A DNA stretch of 64,000 bases from Cyclaneusma minus. Lineage: Eukaryota; Ascomycota; Leotiomycetes; Marthamycetales; Marthamycetaceae. Shown here piece after piece: positions 1-11,324 of the stretch (position 1 is its first letter; each line of letters starts with the position of its first letter). Made by a program: the position numbers and the translations under genes. The notes below the pieces were generated by a model, which ran no database searches, was not told where the DNA came from, and saw only the letters and a program-made list of their open reading frames with translations. The stretch spans positions 186,001 to 250,000 of the forward strand of contig JAKZHN010000016.1 of NCBI GenBank assembly GCA_037179335.1. Direction: 5' to 3'.

Positions 1-1583
1 CTTCTCTGAACCCGTATCCTCTACCATAAAGGCACTCTCAATCCCTTTTCTCTCGAAAGTTCCCACTCAAGAACTTGCACCTCGCTGCACCACAGCCGAG
101 GCCTCTCTTCCGCGTTCATCCGTACAAGCGATTGAGCCATCCTCATACGGCCTTCTTCACTTTTCACGACAATCTTGCTCAATCGAACAAGCCTGGAGCA
201 TGGGCCGCCACAAAGCGCAGGCTTTTGTGTATGAATCAGAAAGAGGATCATCAGACTCCAGCGCCTTGCTACGATGTGGTGTTGGAAAGGTCCAACCTCG
301 CCTCACATAGAATAAGAAACAAGAAAACGGGAGATATCCAATGAACTCAAAACCGTACGAAATGGTTGTTGTTTGATGGCGTGGTGCGGAATAAAAAAGT
401 GGCTGGAGATGGTAGTCCAAGGGGTCGACGCAGCTTGAGGGGGCCCGGATAAGGAATGTGCAACATCAAAGGAGGAGCGGAGGAGAAAAGAAAGGGGAGA
501 GCAGAGGGATGCGGTTGAGAATCTGGATTACATGGTCTGAATGAGAATTTTGTTGATGACCGAGAAGTCTGTCGCTTCCTGGCCCGCCGCCCTCTGGTGC
601 TTGGAACTGGAAATGGGCTTATACAATTTTCACGGTTCGTCTTAGCTTCAACTTAGTCTAGAGCCTCGGCGCACTCGCTTAGCCGGGCTCTAGTAGCTTG
701 CTCCAGTCTCCACTTCTATTAAAGCAGGTCCTCGGCCAACCTTCCTCTTCCTGCAACCATCACCTCGGTCTTCTTCGGCTTGACTTGGCTCTTCGTCGCA
801 TTGCGCCTCTACGTACGCCTTATCCTCAGACCGGCAAGGCGAGCTTTTGAGGTCGACCCCGATTCCTATCCTAGAATCTGAGGCTTCGCACTCCGTCACT
901 TGGCGAAACACAGCCACGACCGCATCTTCAACTTCGCAACTTCACCTCGCGTGCGTTAAAGCTGGAGCTTTTTATAACAAGCTCCTCGCTGATTATCCCT
1001 ACCGAGTACAAATACCAAAGCCGCGGTCCTCTAGTACCCGACTCGCAATCTTCAACGAAGCGTCCCCAACCCTAAACCCACCCAAACCACTACTACGACG
1101 TTCGTCATCACCTTCATCTACACAACTTGGCGAATCATATACACCACACTCGCCAGGCCCTGGGACCCCGCCTCCTCACTGCCAGAAACATCTACAGTAT
1201 CTCCTGCGCCCTGTTGGGTCTCTTCATCGACTTCATCACCTACGCCGTCTTCTTCCTCGCCTTCCTCATCTCCACTGCTAGCGATTTCGTGCTCACGCTA
1301 CTACTAGCATTGGTCTTGTGGTTGAAGGATGGAAAACCTGCGGCTGCTGATGGGGGCAGGGTCGTTGGAGAGGCTGATGGCGATACACGTGCTCGCAGAA
1401 TCGAGGCCGGTGGCGACGATACAGATACGAGGAAGTCCAAAGACCCCTCTCACCTCTTCGTTCTTCCACTACCCACTACCCACGACCACACCGTCCAACC
1501 CACAACACAGCCCAAGTCGTAATCATGATGACCACCATCAGGGCTGCTCCTGATGTCCAAATCTACTCCCTGAGCAAGGGTGC
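1..1583. other. Left flank, no convincing gene
   Basis: Ordinary base composition. Several short open stretches encode hydrophobic peptides on the plus strand: about 768-880 (contains FFGLTWLFVALRLYVR), about 1096-1160, and about 1180-1340 (contains ISCALLGLFIDFITYAVF). They lie in different frames, lack good ATG starts and cannot be joined by obvious introns. They could be the decayed remains or unspliced exons of a membrane protein, but I recognise no family. Confidence 0.3.
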
Positions 1584-2174
1584 ATGCCGCTATCGAAACT
1601 ACCAAATTCCTCATCATCCCGCTTCCTGGCCTCGCCTTTCACGGCTCTGGATTGCGATTTGCGCCCCATGTTCGACATGTGGGAAGTTTTTCTCTTTTCG
1701 AGGATCCGGTGCTTGGAGTCGCCGGATCGTGGCTGGATAGCTAGCCGAGCGCCAGAGCTCTGCTTCAATCCTTCTCTCAGGTTGGTGTTCAACAACGTAA
1801 TGGCAGAGTCCCAGATACTTGGTTTGGTGCGAGAGCTTTCCCCAGTCTCTGCGATGGTTGGTGATCCTCAGAGGAGTATCGCCGGTGGAGGTGGTAAGGC
1901 TGGCGTGGGCAACAGAGATTGGGAGCGGAGAGCCTGGTTGGAAGATCTGTGGACAATGGGGCGCTACTACTTGGGGCTTACGGTGAAGCTCGTTGCTCAC
2001 GAGGGCGACGGCGAGCCGCCTGCTGGATTTGTTTTTGCTATAGTGATGGAGGTGAGCTTGTGGCTGGAGGGACCGGAGAGGGCTATATATCTCATTCAGC
2101 TTCCAAGCTTCATGTTCAGTTGGTGGTTCTATCATGTTAGCGGCAGCACTAGCCGTGTAAATTCGCTTGACTAG
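1584..2174 (+). CDS. Hypothetical protein, 196 aa (doubtful)
   Basis: This is the longest ATG-initiated frame in the left flank, uninterrupted for 196 codons. I do not recognise the product. The C-terminal third has a hydrophobic stretch (LPSFMFSWWFYHV), and a glycine-rich patch (AGGGGKAG) lies in the middle. A 173-codon frame is open on the opposite strand over nearly the same interval, so openness alone is weak evidence. The last 39 bases form one copy of a short direct repeat that recurs 218 bp downstream, which suggests the end of the frame is not conserved coding sequence. It may be an intronless gene, a pseudogene or chance. Confidence 0.22.
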   Translation: MPLSKLPNSSSSRFLASPFTALDCDLRPMFDMWEVFLFSRIRCLESPDRGWIASRAPELCFNPSLRLVFNNVMAESQILGLVRELSPVSAMVGDPQRSIAGGGGKAGVGNRDWERRAWLEDLWTMGRYYLGLTVKLVAHEGDGEPPAGFVFAIVMEVSLWLEGPERAIYLIQLPSFMFSWWFYHVSGSTSRVNSLD

Positions 2175-2390
2175 CGCCCTTTCCTAACATAAAAGTAGGA
2201 CCTTGACTTCTTAGCCAGCTTTTCCCGTCTGATCAGATTCATCTACGTGCGAGTTTGCCCAGAATGGTCCCACCGCCGTTGACTCTTGCCTCCAGAGCCC
2301 TACTCCCCAAGGAATATTCTCAAAGTTTCACATTCAATAAGTGAGTCTGTTGCGCTAGCGGCAGCACTAGCGCGTGTTCGCTTAACTAGC
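2136..2390 (+). repeat. Pair of ~40-bp direct repeats
   Basis: Copies at 2136-2175 and 2354-2390 share TAGCGGCAGCACTAGC, then a GTGT/TTCGCTT segment and ACTAGC. The 218-bp spacing and the inverted GCTAGC-type core suggest a small mobile element end or a duplicated segment. No gene lies between them. Confidence 0.55.
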
Positions 2391-2780
2391 TCTTGTGCAG
2401 TTCATGCCATAGAACCAGATACATTGCTTTTTGACCTTCCTTCCTTTCTTTCTACTCTTCATCAGAGCAACGTCTCATCGGATATCTACGAGCGGCTTGA
2501 TCCAGAGCCGTCCTATGGTGGCCTCCTTGACCTTTGTCTCGTTCTGTCCACCGTTACCACTATCTACAGCAAATCTAGACAGGACACTGAGCGATCTGTC
2601 AATTGCCCTAGAGAGAGCGTGCTCCGAGCCGGGACGCTGCCTTGATCTGAATGGCTGTCGGTCTCAGTTTCATTCCCGTTGCTCTATTTTGTCTCTAAGC
2701 GCTGGTTACTTTTTCATTCTTCGATTCCTTGTCAGGGCTCGGTCTCATCCAGGGCTCCTGAATCTTAAACCAGCTCAGTT
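2391..2780. other. Composition edge, no gene seen
   Basis: Ordinary-GC sequence up to about 2,780, then an abrupt switch to A+T-rich repeat DNA. Short open frames here have no recognisable product. Confidence 0.5.
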
Positions 2781-2820
2781 TAAGGGTGAAACTGAAATAC
2801 TTAAAATGCTAAAATTCTTA

Positions 2821-4639
2821 ATATAAAATAAAATATAGAAATATATTAAAAAGCTAAAAAAAAGCAAATTTGGTTTTTACCCAATAAATATATATTATTA
2901 AAATTAAAATTAACGAAACCATTAAATCTTTTAAAGCTTAGCTAATAGCTTAAGGCTTTAACCAGGTATTTAAAAAGGATTATACCAATATTTTTATCTT
3001 CATTATTTATATAAATCTTTTTTTTATGTTTTTTGCAAGGATTTTAAATATAAATAATTTAATATTAAAAACGCTTTTACCAAAGCCAAAATAATTTTTA
3101 ATTTCTTTAATCTTTTTTAAAAAGCTTATTATTTTATTAAATTATATTTTCCAAATCCTTAAAAGTTTATACAATTTAAAATAAACAGCTAAAAATTGGA
3201 ATTTGCTTATAAAAAAAATTAAAAAAACTGGATTTTATTCAAAGCCTTGCGGATTTTTGTATTTATAAATACCCGAAATATAGTATTATGTTTTTAATAT
3301 ATATTAATAATATTATTATAACCGCTTATAGCAAAAAATAGCTTATTTAATTTTATTCCCAGTTTTTTTTTTCAATTTAACGCTAAAAATTTAAAAGAGA
3401 TTTTTAAAACTTTTAATATAATAATAAAAAAACCGGAAAACCAAAATCTTTTATTTTAACCAAAAATAATATTTTTCCCAAATATTAAAAAAATTTAATA
3501 TAGCCAAATTTAAAGTTTTAATTAAGCGTATTTTTATAAATAATTATAAAGCTTTTAAGGTTTTTGCCCCTGATAATAAGCGTATAAATATTAAAAAATA
3601 CTAATAAATTATCAAAAATATTAAATTTACTATAGTTTTTATTTATTTAAATATTGCTTTTATAATTAAAAAACTGGCCTAATATATAAATAATCCGTTA
3701 ATTTATTATAGTTATGATTTTAAAAAAAATTATATTAATTTAATAATTTTTTATAAAATATATTATAATTTTAAGAAAATATATTATAATTTTAGGAAAA
3801 TATATTATAAATTAATAATTTATTTAAATTACAATTAAACTAGCAATAAAATTAATCGAATAAGCGTATTTAAAATTATTGCTGTATTTTATAGCGGATT
3901 AATATTATATATAAAAAAAAAGTATTTTTACTTTTTCAATTAAATCCAAATATATTATTTTATTTAATTATATTAAACAAGGCTAATAGCTTAAGTAGAT
4001 TTTTAAAAATTTGGGATTTTTTTAATTTATTAAAAAAAAAGAATTTAAATATTTGGAAATAATTAAGGATTTTTTTATATAATTAGAAATCTAAAAATCT
4101 ATAAATGCTTTGAATATATAGATATAATATATTATTTTATTTGGAATTTTAAAAAAAGAAAAAGCTTATAATTAAATATATTTCTATAAATAAAATAATA
4201 GAAAATGGGTTAATAAAGCGGCTTTATTAAATTAAATTTATAAAAATTTATAAAAATGCTGAGATTTATTATATAAGGCTATAAAGGGCTAATTTTATAA
4301 AATAAAATAAAATGCAATAGCAGCTATTATAAAATAGCTATTATATATAGCTAAATCCAAAAAAAAACTAGCATTTGAATAATAAAAATATTTTTATTTT
4401 AGAGTGCTAATTATTTTAGTCTTTTTAAGCATAATATAACGTTTTTTATACCTTTATTTTATGCCTTTATATCCATTTATTTCCAATAATATTTTTAAAT
4501 TTACAAATCCCAATTAAGCTTTTAAAAAAAAACTATTATTAAATAATGCTATATTTACTATTATTAAATAATGCTATATTTACTATTATTAAAAAATAGC
4601 TAAAAATGCTATATAATTGGTATAATAGCTATAAAAGGC
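2821..4639 (+). mobile_element. RIP-degraded DNA, probable upstream part of gypsy A
   Basis: Saturated with A/T and stop codons. It lies directly upstream of the readable pol tail of gypsy A on the same strand, so it is probably that element's RT-to-integrase region. I could not align individual motifs with confidence. Confidence 0.35.
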
Positions 4640-5460
4640 CTAAATTAATAAGCGCTAATAATTAATTAATTTAAAAAAAATATTATTCAAATATTAAAAA
4701 TTCAAAACCGGTTAGGCCCAATTCTAAAATAAGCAATAAAATAATAAAGCCTTATAAAATTATTAAAGAAAATGCGTTTAAATTAAATTTTCCTTTAGCT
4801 ATAAATATCCATCCGATTATATATTTAAGCAAGCTTTATTTAGCAAATATAAATTCGCTGCCTAGCTAAAAACCAAATCCAAAACAGCCGGCGATAATAA
4901 ATAAAGCTATAAAATAAAAAGTTTATAGCATTTTAAATTTTTGCATTTATTATAAAATTTTATAATACAAAATTAATTAAAAACCAATTTATAATCCCGA
5001 TTTTAAATAATACCTATAATCGAATTTTAAACACGCTTTTATAAAGCTTAGGAAATTTTATAATCGCTATCCCAATAAATTTGGATTTTTTAAAAAGCTT
5101 GCAAAATAAAAAGTAAAAAATAAAGCAGCTAAATTAAATAATAAAGCTAAAAACCCGCTTAAAATAAATGAATAGCTGGATTATTATATAGTCCGTTTTT
5201 TTTGCCAATTTTCACGCCCTAGTATAATATACCAAATATGCTATTTGCTATAGCGTAAAAGGCGCCAGCAATTATAATGCAAAATATACCAATTGCTATA
5301 GCGCAAAAGAGGCTAATTTTTAAAAATAGCGTTAAAAAGAATTTTAATTTAATTTTTTTTAATTTTTTTAATTTTTTAATTTTTATATATATTTAAAATT
5401 TAGCTTAAAACCAAATTAACCGCTTTAAAACTTAAGGCAAGCCTTATATAAAAGGGGAAT
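4640..5460 (+). mobile_element. Ty3/gypsy pol 3' end with chromodomain-like tail (degraded)
   Basis: One plus-strand frame reads RPNSKISNKIIKPYKIIKEN, then LNFPLAINIHPIIYLSKLYL. This is the integrase C-terminal GPF/Y-type region followed by the usual 'IHPV...L' segment. After a gap comes KPIYNPDFK, then NFKHAFIKL and FYNRYPNK. That matches the WKGY...TWEP...L chromodomain end of chromoviruses, with aromatic and Glu codons lost. Stop codons (mostly from TGG, CAA and CGA) break the frame throughout, so no protein can be made. The frame leads to a purine run (AAAAGGGGAATA, about 5450-5461) that fits a polypurine tract before an LTR. Confidence 0.72.
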
Positions 5461-5676
5461 ATTATAATGGCCTTGGACCAAAACGCTTTTTATAGCTAGC
5501 TAGCCAAAAAAAGCCCTAGTATAATTTATACGCTATATAATTACCAAATTTAATTCTTGTAATAATCGGAAAGCCCTTTTTTTCCTTATAGTAATAAACA
5601 TTTATAAATAATAGTTTATATCCTAGCCTTAGCTAAAATCCCGGACCCAGCTCGTAATATCTGTATTAAAAAAATC
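5461..5676 (+). repeat. Probable 3' LTR of gypsy A
   Basis: Begins just after the AAAAGGGGAATA purine tract with TTATAATGGCC, readable as a mutated TG start. It is richer in G+C than its flanks and ends near a CCCGGACCCAGC segment. No second copy was found in the window, so both borders are approximate. Confidence 0.5.
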
Positions 5677-6441
5677 AATTATTAAAATTGCGTTTTTTAA
5701 ATATATTAATAAAAACAAATTTAAACTTAAAACAAAATTCCAGCAAAAACTATAATACCAAATTCGGAAAATAATATACAAAAGCTATTAAATTTCTAAT
5801 ATACGCTATATTTGAAATATAACCAGATATTGCTTTTTTGGTTTTTTATTTTAATAAATTTATAAAAATCTTTGGGTAAAAATATTAAAAGGCTATTATT
5901 CAAGTATTTCGTTATTTTTAAAAAATTATTAATCTAAACCTGATTTATTAAAGCTTTATATAATTGCTAATTGGCTAAACTAATTTTAATTGGGCTAAAA
6001 ACGTTATTATTTATCGCTTTATTTTTAATTAATTATTTTTAATTATTTTTAATTAATAGCATATTAATTAGCTAATTTTTAAAGCGCTAAATAATAATAA
6101 TATTATTTTTATATAAAGCTAAATTAATAGGCTAAATTTAAACTACTAAAGAAATTATATAGCTAAAAAAGCTATTTAAAAAATTGCAAGCCGTTTTAAT
6201 TAATAATTTTATAGCTATTATTATTTTTGAAAACAATTAAGGCGCTATAGCATTGGCCAACAATTTGCAATTTTATAAATAAATTAAATATTTTTAAATT
6301 TAGTATTTTTTTATAAAAATAATAGTTTTAAGGAACGCTTAATTTTAAATATATATTAATATAAAAATAATTTACCAATAGCTTCATAAAAGCCCTAAAG
6401 AAAAATTAATTTATTTAATTTAGGGATATACTAGGGCTTAA
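5677..6441 (+). mobile_element. Ty1/copia RNase H 3' end (degraded)
   Basis: One plus-strand frame can be read as the end of a copia polyprotein. It has IYAIFEI*PDIAFLV (family form LMYAM..TRPDIAYAV), then KAIIQVFRYF, NFNWAKNVIIYR (family DADWAGD...TRRS), KEIIxLKKLFKKL, IFENNxGAIALANN (family DNQGAIALANNP), and FFIK followed by LHKSPKEKL (family FTKALP.EKF). Many Trp, Gln and Asp codons are now stops or Asn. The frame ends with TAA near 6440. Only the last ~220 codons remain next to the gypsy A LTR, so the rest was deleted or separated by insertion. Confidence 0.8.
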
Positions 6442-6977
6442 AGGGCTATTTTTTTTGAATGCCGCTAAGAAATATTTGATTAAAAAAAGAAAATTAAAAA
6501 AAAAGATAATTTAAAAGGTTGAAAACCTTTTTTTGCATTCATTTACAAAATAGTTTAAAGATTTTAATAAAATCGGCTAAGGCTAAATAGTAATAGGAAT
6601 TTTGCTTGCTAAAATTTGTAAATAGCCTTATATCTACGGTGCTTAAATTAAATAAAAATATTAAAATGCTTTAGAAATCAAGCATTTAATTAAAACTAGT
6701 ATAGCTAGCATAGCTAGCATGGCAAAATAGTTTAAATATAGGCTTTATACCACATTTGAACCATTACCTTAATATATTAAGAATCACCATCATGTGAACT
6801 AGTTTAATAAAAATACCGTTAAAAACTTTAAAAACTATTGTAATTATTATAACCGTTATTTAATTTTAATTGTTTTTAACCATTTCTAACCGTATTCAAG
6901 ATTTTTAACCGTATTTCAGATTGCTAACTAATAAGCAATATACGCTAATCCAATTGGGAAGGCGGTAACTAATTCTG
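6442..6977 (+). other. RIP-degraded DNA after the copia end
   Basis: No coding similarity seen. It probably contains the copia 3' LTR. A short tandem of TAGCTAGCAT (about 6705-6720) and the ordinary stretch 6775-6800 are the only distinctive parts. Confidence 0.4.
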
Positions 6978-7401
6978 CAGCTCTAGCGCAGCAGCTCCAG
7001 CCTTTAGTCTTTAGCTCCAGCTCCAGCCTCCAGCCTCTACCATCCAGCAGCTCCAGCTTCAGCTCCAGCTCCAGCTCCAGCAGCTCCATATTCAGCAAGT
7101 CCATTTCCAGCCCTACAGCTTCAGCTTTGCGCGCGCTGCAGCATATGCCAGTTCCCATGCGCAATTTATTTACGTTATACTAACCATATTATACCAGGCC
7201 CTTACCCTTACTCTCGCCCTCGCCATGGCATATACCAAACTGCCTCTCCGGATATTAATACACATGCGCTAAAGCTGCTAGAGCTGGAGCTGGAGCTGAA
7301 GCTGGAGCCAGAGCTGGAGGCTGGAAGCTAGAGCTGGAGCCGGAGGCTGAAGGCTGGAGGCTGGAGACTGGAGACTGGAGCTGGAGCTGGAGCTGGAGCT
7401 G
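6978..7401. repeat. (AGCTCC)n-armed element, copy i
   Basis: A left arm of imperfect AGCTCC hexamers (about 6978-7085) faces a right arm of GGAGCT hexamers (about 7270-7401), which is its reverse complement. A core lies between them: TTCAGCAAGTCCATTTCC, then GCGCGCTGCAG, CATGCGCAATTTATTTACG and CCTTACCCTTACTC. The same core is found in copies ii, iii and iv. It has no coding frame of note. The arms could form a long hairpin. Confidence 0.75.
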
Positions 7402-7610
7402 GTTAGAATAAAGTAGTGCAATAATAATAAATTTGAAAAATAAACCAATACTATTACATAGGTATTGGTGGTTTTGAACCTTGGAAACGATGATATAGTT
7501 ATAAATCTTTCAACGGTTAAAAAATTCTGAACCATCCATAGAGTGTCTTTCACCTTGGAAAGTTTGAAACGGTTGTCGAAGTTTGCCAACCGTTTTTTTT
7601 TCACCCCCCC

Positions 7611-7623
7611 GCTCCGCTAAGGT
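7611..7623 (-). repeat. Inverted-repeat end GCTCCGCTAAGGT
   Basis: Preceded by a C7 run. The same end occurs at 12457-12469 and, inverted, at 11130-11141. It marks the right border of the unit holding copy i. I could not find the matching left border. Confidence 0.5.
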
Positions 7624-8370
7624 ATTCAAGCGAAGTCGTAGTCCAACTCCTAAAATCCTCCTATAAAGCCCACAGTCCTACCTATCCATTCCTTCTCCCC
7701 ATGCTCAGTACCATCACCGACCCCATGGCACTGCGGTTTTCCCCCCACAACGTCCTGATTACGACACTAGGATGAGACACACGACGTCTTCCAGACAGAC
7801 GGCAGCGGACTTGACCGTGACCACGAGATGTTCGCCTCGCGCTCTGTGGAAGGCTTGTTCGACGCGTGGTCTTTAATAGAAGAGAAATTCGGGGGATTGG
7901 GAGTGGATTCGGCGAGCCTGCGTTTGGCTGGCTTCAGTGAAGGTTCGTTGGGAATTAGTGACAACAGAAAGGGCACCTGGTGGACCCTGGCCGGGAAGAC
8001 TGGGAGACTGGGAGCCAGGGAGACGGAGTTGTTGCCAGGGGCAGCGCTGGGCTCGGCCAAAATCTCCGCCGATCACCAGCCTCCTCCATTGGCCTTTGCT
8101 GATGAAAGTCGATGAAGGTCGGCGAGCGAACTGATTTTATGGCAAGGAGACGCCACAAAATGGAGCTAGCTAAGCGAAGGAACTAGTTGCAGTCGCCTCC
8201 CGAAGGGTAAACTTCACATCCAGTGCTGCTTCACAATACTCTCATTCCAGCTGTCCCCCAATTTGAGCGGAGTCATTTATCCGAATATTTATCCATAAAT
8301 ACCTATCGATCCTTCCCCTCCAATTATTCTCCACATCCTTCGAACGACACCACCGACATACTACTGTGGC
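7624..8370. other. GC-normal island, no recognised gene
   Basis: Sharp return to ordinary composition. Frames of 60-100 codons are open on both strands (for example 7828-8115 plus) but none has a recognisable product. The end (about 8101-8216) is the first of three ~100-bp related units described separately. Confidence 0.4.
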
Positions 8371-9077
8371 CAGTGTTTCCGATAGTCCGTCGACCGAATT
8401 TTTTTTGGACCGTACTGATACGGTTTGCCCTTTTAGGAAATAGTCCGGACCAAAGAAATATAGTTTGAGCTTTAAATATTTAGTTTTAAACCATGGCAAA
8501 ATGGCGAAACCGTGGTTTGGACTATTAAGCTATTGCTTGGCGGACACGGACTATTATACAAAGCTATTTAATTTATAATGATTTTAATTTTTAATAATTT
8601 TAAATATAATTAGCATAATAGTATTTATAATTGCTTTAGCTATAAATGCATATATCTTTTTATATTAGTATTTAAATTATAAGCTTTTTTAAGTTTTAAT
8701 TTTACAAATTTAATAATTTAATTAAAATAGCATATATTAATTCTCCAAATCTAGAATTGAAATCTAATAAAATTAAAAGAAGTTATAAAACCACCAATTT
8801 TCAAAATACCACAATTGCTTTTAATAAAATAAAAGAATTTGAATTTTCTTTAATCTTATAAAATATTATAGAAAAATAAAGAAATCTATTAATAAAGTAA
8901 ATTTAGCAAAAGCGGATTTGGGCTATTTTTAGCATTGTAAACCATGGCAACCATGGTAAGCTTTTAAAACCGTGATTTGGACTAAATAAATTTGGTTTAT
9001 AGCTTTTATAAATGATTTCAAACCGTACCAATACGGTTTAGGGCCCAAACTGCGGTCTCGGACTATCGGAAACACTG
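8371..9077 (-). mobile_element. hAT-like MITE, copy 1 (inverted)
   Basis: A 707-bp A+T-rich element with terminal inverted repeats CAGTGTTTCCGATAGTC / GACTATCGGAAACACTG. It is flanked by an 8-bp target duplication, ACTGTGGC (8363-8370) and ACTGCGGC (9078-9085), that differs by one C/T change. An 8-bp duplication plus a CAGTG terminus fits the hAT superfamily. Sub-terminal palindromes such as CCGTACTGATACGG lie inside both ends. It lacks a transposase frame, so it would have depended on an enzyme made elsewhere. Orientation is opposite to copies 2 and 3. Confidence 0.92.
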
Positions 9078-9740
9078 ACTGCGGCTCCCTGTCCTCCCGC
9101 TGCGAGATCTAGATAACGCACGGCATCCCGAATCAAGCTTGGCCTAGACGTGGAAGAGTGTCTTAAGCACTATCTCTGTCAACGACAACCTAATGACAAA
9201 AGCTTTGAGTAACCAATTGTCGACAGACCACACACTCTTTGATCAGGCTGAGGGCTGTTGTGGAGTTTGCTTATGTCCTGGTGTCGCTCATCCTTACAGC
9301 CGGACTCCAAGGGCCGTAGCCGCTTGTTCAGCGCGGCCTCTTGCCTGTGGGAGGAAGGAAGGAAGAAGAAATTCGGCGAGCGAACTGCTTTTATGCCAAG
9401 GGGAACGGAGCTAGCTAAGCGAGAGGACTGGTGCTGCTGCTGCTTCACACATGTCAAACCCCAAACGCAATACCTCCTGCCTGCTCTAATCGGCACTATC
9501 ATAAGGCTGTCCTCACAGTCAGATTTCCAAACCCCGATAGCTTGTCTCAAATCGCCAGCTCGGTCGTCGAGAGTATCAAGAAATTTGTTGAGATCACTGG
9601 GTTCGTCGATGGGACCTTGGTATTTGTGAAGTGGAGGAAAGTCGGCGAGCAAAGTGCTTTTTATGGCAAGGAATTGCCACATAGCCGAGCTTGCTACCAA
9701 AGCGAAAGGACTGGTGGTGCCGTCGCCTCCCTTGGGATAA
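9078..9740. other. GC-normal island, weak minus-strand frame
   Basis: A minus-strand frame is open over 9179-9754 but begins only with GTG. Its first ATG starts MWQFLAIKS, and a similar MWRLLAIKS peptide occurs on the minus strand of the first ~100-bp unit. No family was recognised. It may be a relic whose pieces were duplicated. Confidence 0.25.
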
Positions 9741-10220
9741 AATCGCCGTCCCACAAGTAGGCAATACCTTCATGATCCCCCTATCAAAGACCATCTGTCA
9801 GACTATAAGATATTCTACAACTTCCAGGACTTCTTTCCGTCTCCATGGCCACAACAAAGTGCCCAGGACTCTCCGGAAGAAGCTCAGGATGATGTTCGCC
9901 AACTTAAACATCTAATGTCCTGGTCAATGTCGTCTTTGGGGCGGGATACAACAGACCCACTTGTTCGAGGCAAGCTGAAGTTAATATTTCCGGTCGTTGA
10001 CCTACCTGGTCATTGGAAATTGACGCACGATGCTACGAGGCTGACAGCTGCAGTGAATTCGGCGGTGAACCCTGGTTTTCTGGTGGCACTGCCGTCACTG
10101 ATTGACGAGGCGGCACGAGTGCTCCTATCAGTCTTGCGAGCTTGCAATGCTGCGATGTATCACCTGTCGCAGGACCCGTCAAACCGACAACGCCAAAGCC
10201 TTGTTTGTCCGCGACTTTGA
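9741..10220 (+). pseudogene. Open frame of 159 codons, possible gene relic
   Basis: The frame opens after a TAA at 9738-9740 and stops near 10220. The first ATG is only at 9915 (101 residues). The part before that ATG looks protein-like (DYKIFYNFQDFFPSPW, then acidic SPEEAQDDVRQLKHLM), which suggests a truncated exon rather than a short gene starting at 9915. No acceptor or upstream exon was evident and no family was recognised. Confidence 0.3.
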
Positions 10221-11129
10221 TTGCAAAACGACGAAGTTCCCCGGGGAAACCAACCAGCGACTGTGTGATGCTCTTGTTGCAACTTGGTAGCCGACAATGA
10301 CATGGCAAAGAAACCTTATTGCGAGAGAGTAATACCTACGGACCCAAGAGTGATGCGATAGAAGTTCAAGAGGAGTCCCAGGGATTTATTGTCTGGCAGG
10401 AAGTCGTTAACCCGTCGATCAGTTCAGCGCTTCACGTCGGCGATGGCGGCATGATCAAACAGCATCCCAACGCGCTGTCCGCTTGAAGCTTCTCCCCAAG
10501 CTTTTCAACGACATCCATGTCAGGTTTGAGCCCGAGCTGAGATGGTGAGGACCTGAGGAGAATAACTCGCTGCGAAAATTCTTTTAAGCAAACCCCTCGC
10601 ATCTACAGTGGACCAGGCGGTATTAGCCAATATTAGCCTGTTGTCGGCTAAGCAAACGCTAAGAAATCGGCTTGGTACATTACAAAGTGGCATGTTGGTT
10701 TCTGGCATCGAATATGAACACGTCCATCGAAGGTCTTTACAGAGCAACAGGCTCCGTTATTCTCATTAGGTAAGGTAGGTAAATCTCCGTTCCTTAGCGT
10801 CATTACAACCGACGGCAGGCTAATATTGGCTGATGGGTCCTGGTCCGCTACCTAGTAATGCGAGGGGATTACTTAAAACCATCCCTTTCTCCCTTCCATT
10901 TCCGTCCTCCACAATCTCCACCTTGTCTGAGGACGAGCCATTGGGAAGAGCTTTGGGAGAAACTTCACGAAGGCAGTGCGCTGGGCTGCTGCCAGCTTTG
11001 AGGTCATTGCATCGATCAATCCCGTGCACAGTGGTAACAGCAGCATCATCGGCGCTGCCCATCTTGGAGTTTCTCCCAAAGCCTTCCAATATTCTTTTTG
11101 GAATTCGGGCGGACATGGTTGGGGAAAGG
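10221..11129. other. GC-normal island, no recognised gene
   Basis: Short frames are open on both strands between 10520 and 11178, including two overlapping minus-strand ones. None has a clear start, splice sites or known motif. Confidence 0.35.
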
Positions 11130-11324
11130 ACCTTAGCGGAGGGGGGGATTTGAAAAAACCCGCCAAGCATAGTTTCAAATTTAATAAACCAGTTAAAATT
11201 TTAAAAACGAGTAAAAAATTCTACAAACGGTTGACAAATTCCAATAACAATTGGTAAGCGATTGGTATTATTTTAAATTATTATTTAAATTATAGCAATT
11301 TGTAAAATTTAATTTAGCTTTAGC

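Larger units (their letters stand above)
8101..9748 (+). repeat. Three diverged ~100-bp repeat units
   Basis: Units at about 8101-8216, 9349-9460 and 9625-9748 share the order TCGGCGAGC(G/A)AA, TTTTATGGCAAGG, AGCTAGCTAAGCGA or a related form, and GGACTGGTG. Two of the units also carry GTCGCCTCCC. Identity looks like 70-80% by eye. The hAT-like MITE at 8371-9077 separates unit 1 from the others. They are in ordinary-GC DNA, so they escaped the mutation that hit the surrounding repeats. Confidence 0.6.

Noticed and set aside
1614..2135. 173-codon minus-strand frame
   Set aside because: No motif, overlaps a longer plus-strand ATG frame, and lies in DNA where both strands are open by composition.
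6770..6800. Left partner of the ACCTTAGCGGAG end for copy i
   Set aside because: ACCTTAATATATTAAG cannot be derived from ACCTTAGCGGAG by C-to-T/G-to-A changes alone.
9179..9754. 191-codon minus-strand frame as a gene
   Set aside because: Starts only with GTG, overlaps two of the ~100-bp repeat units and shows no family motif.
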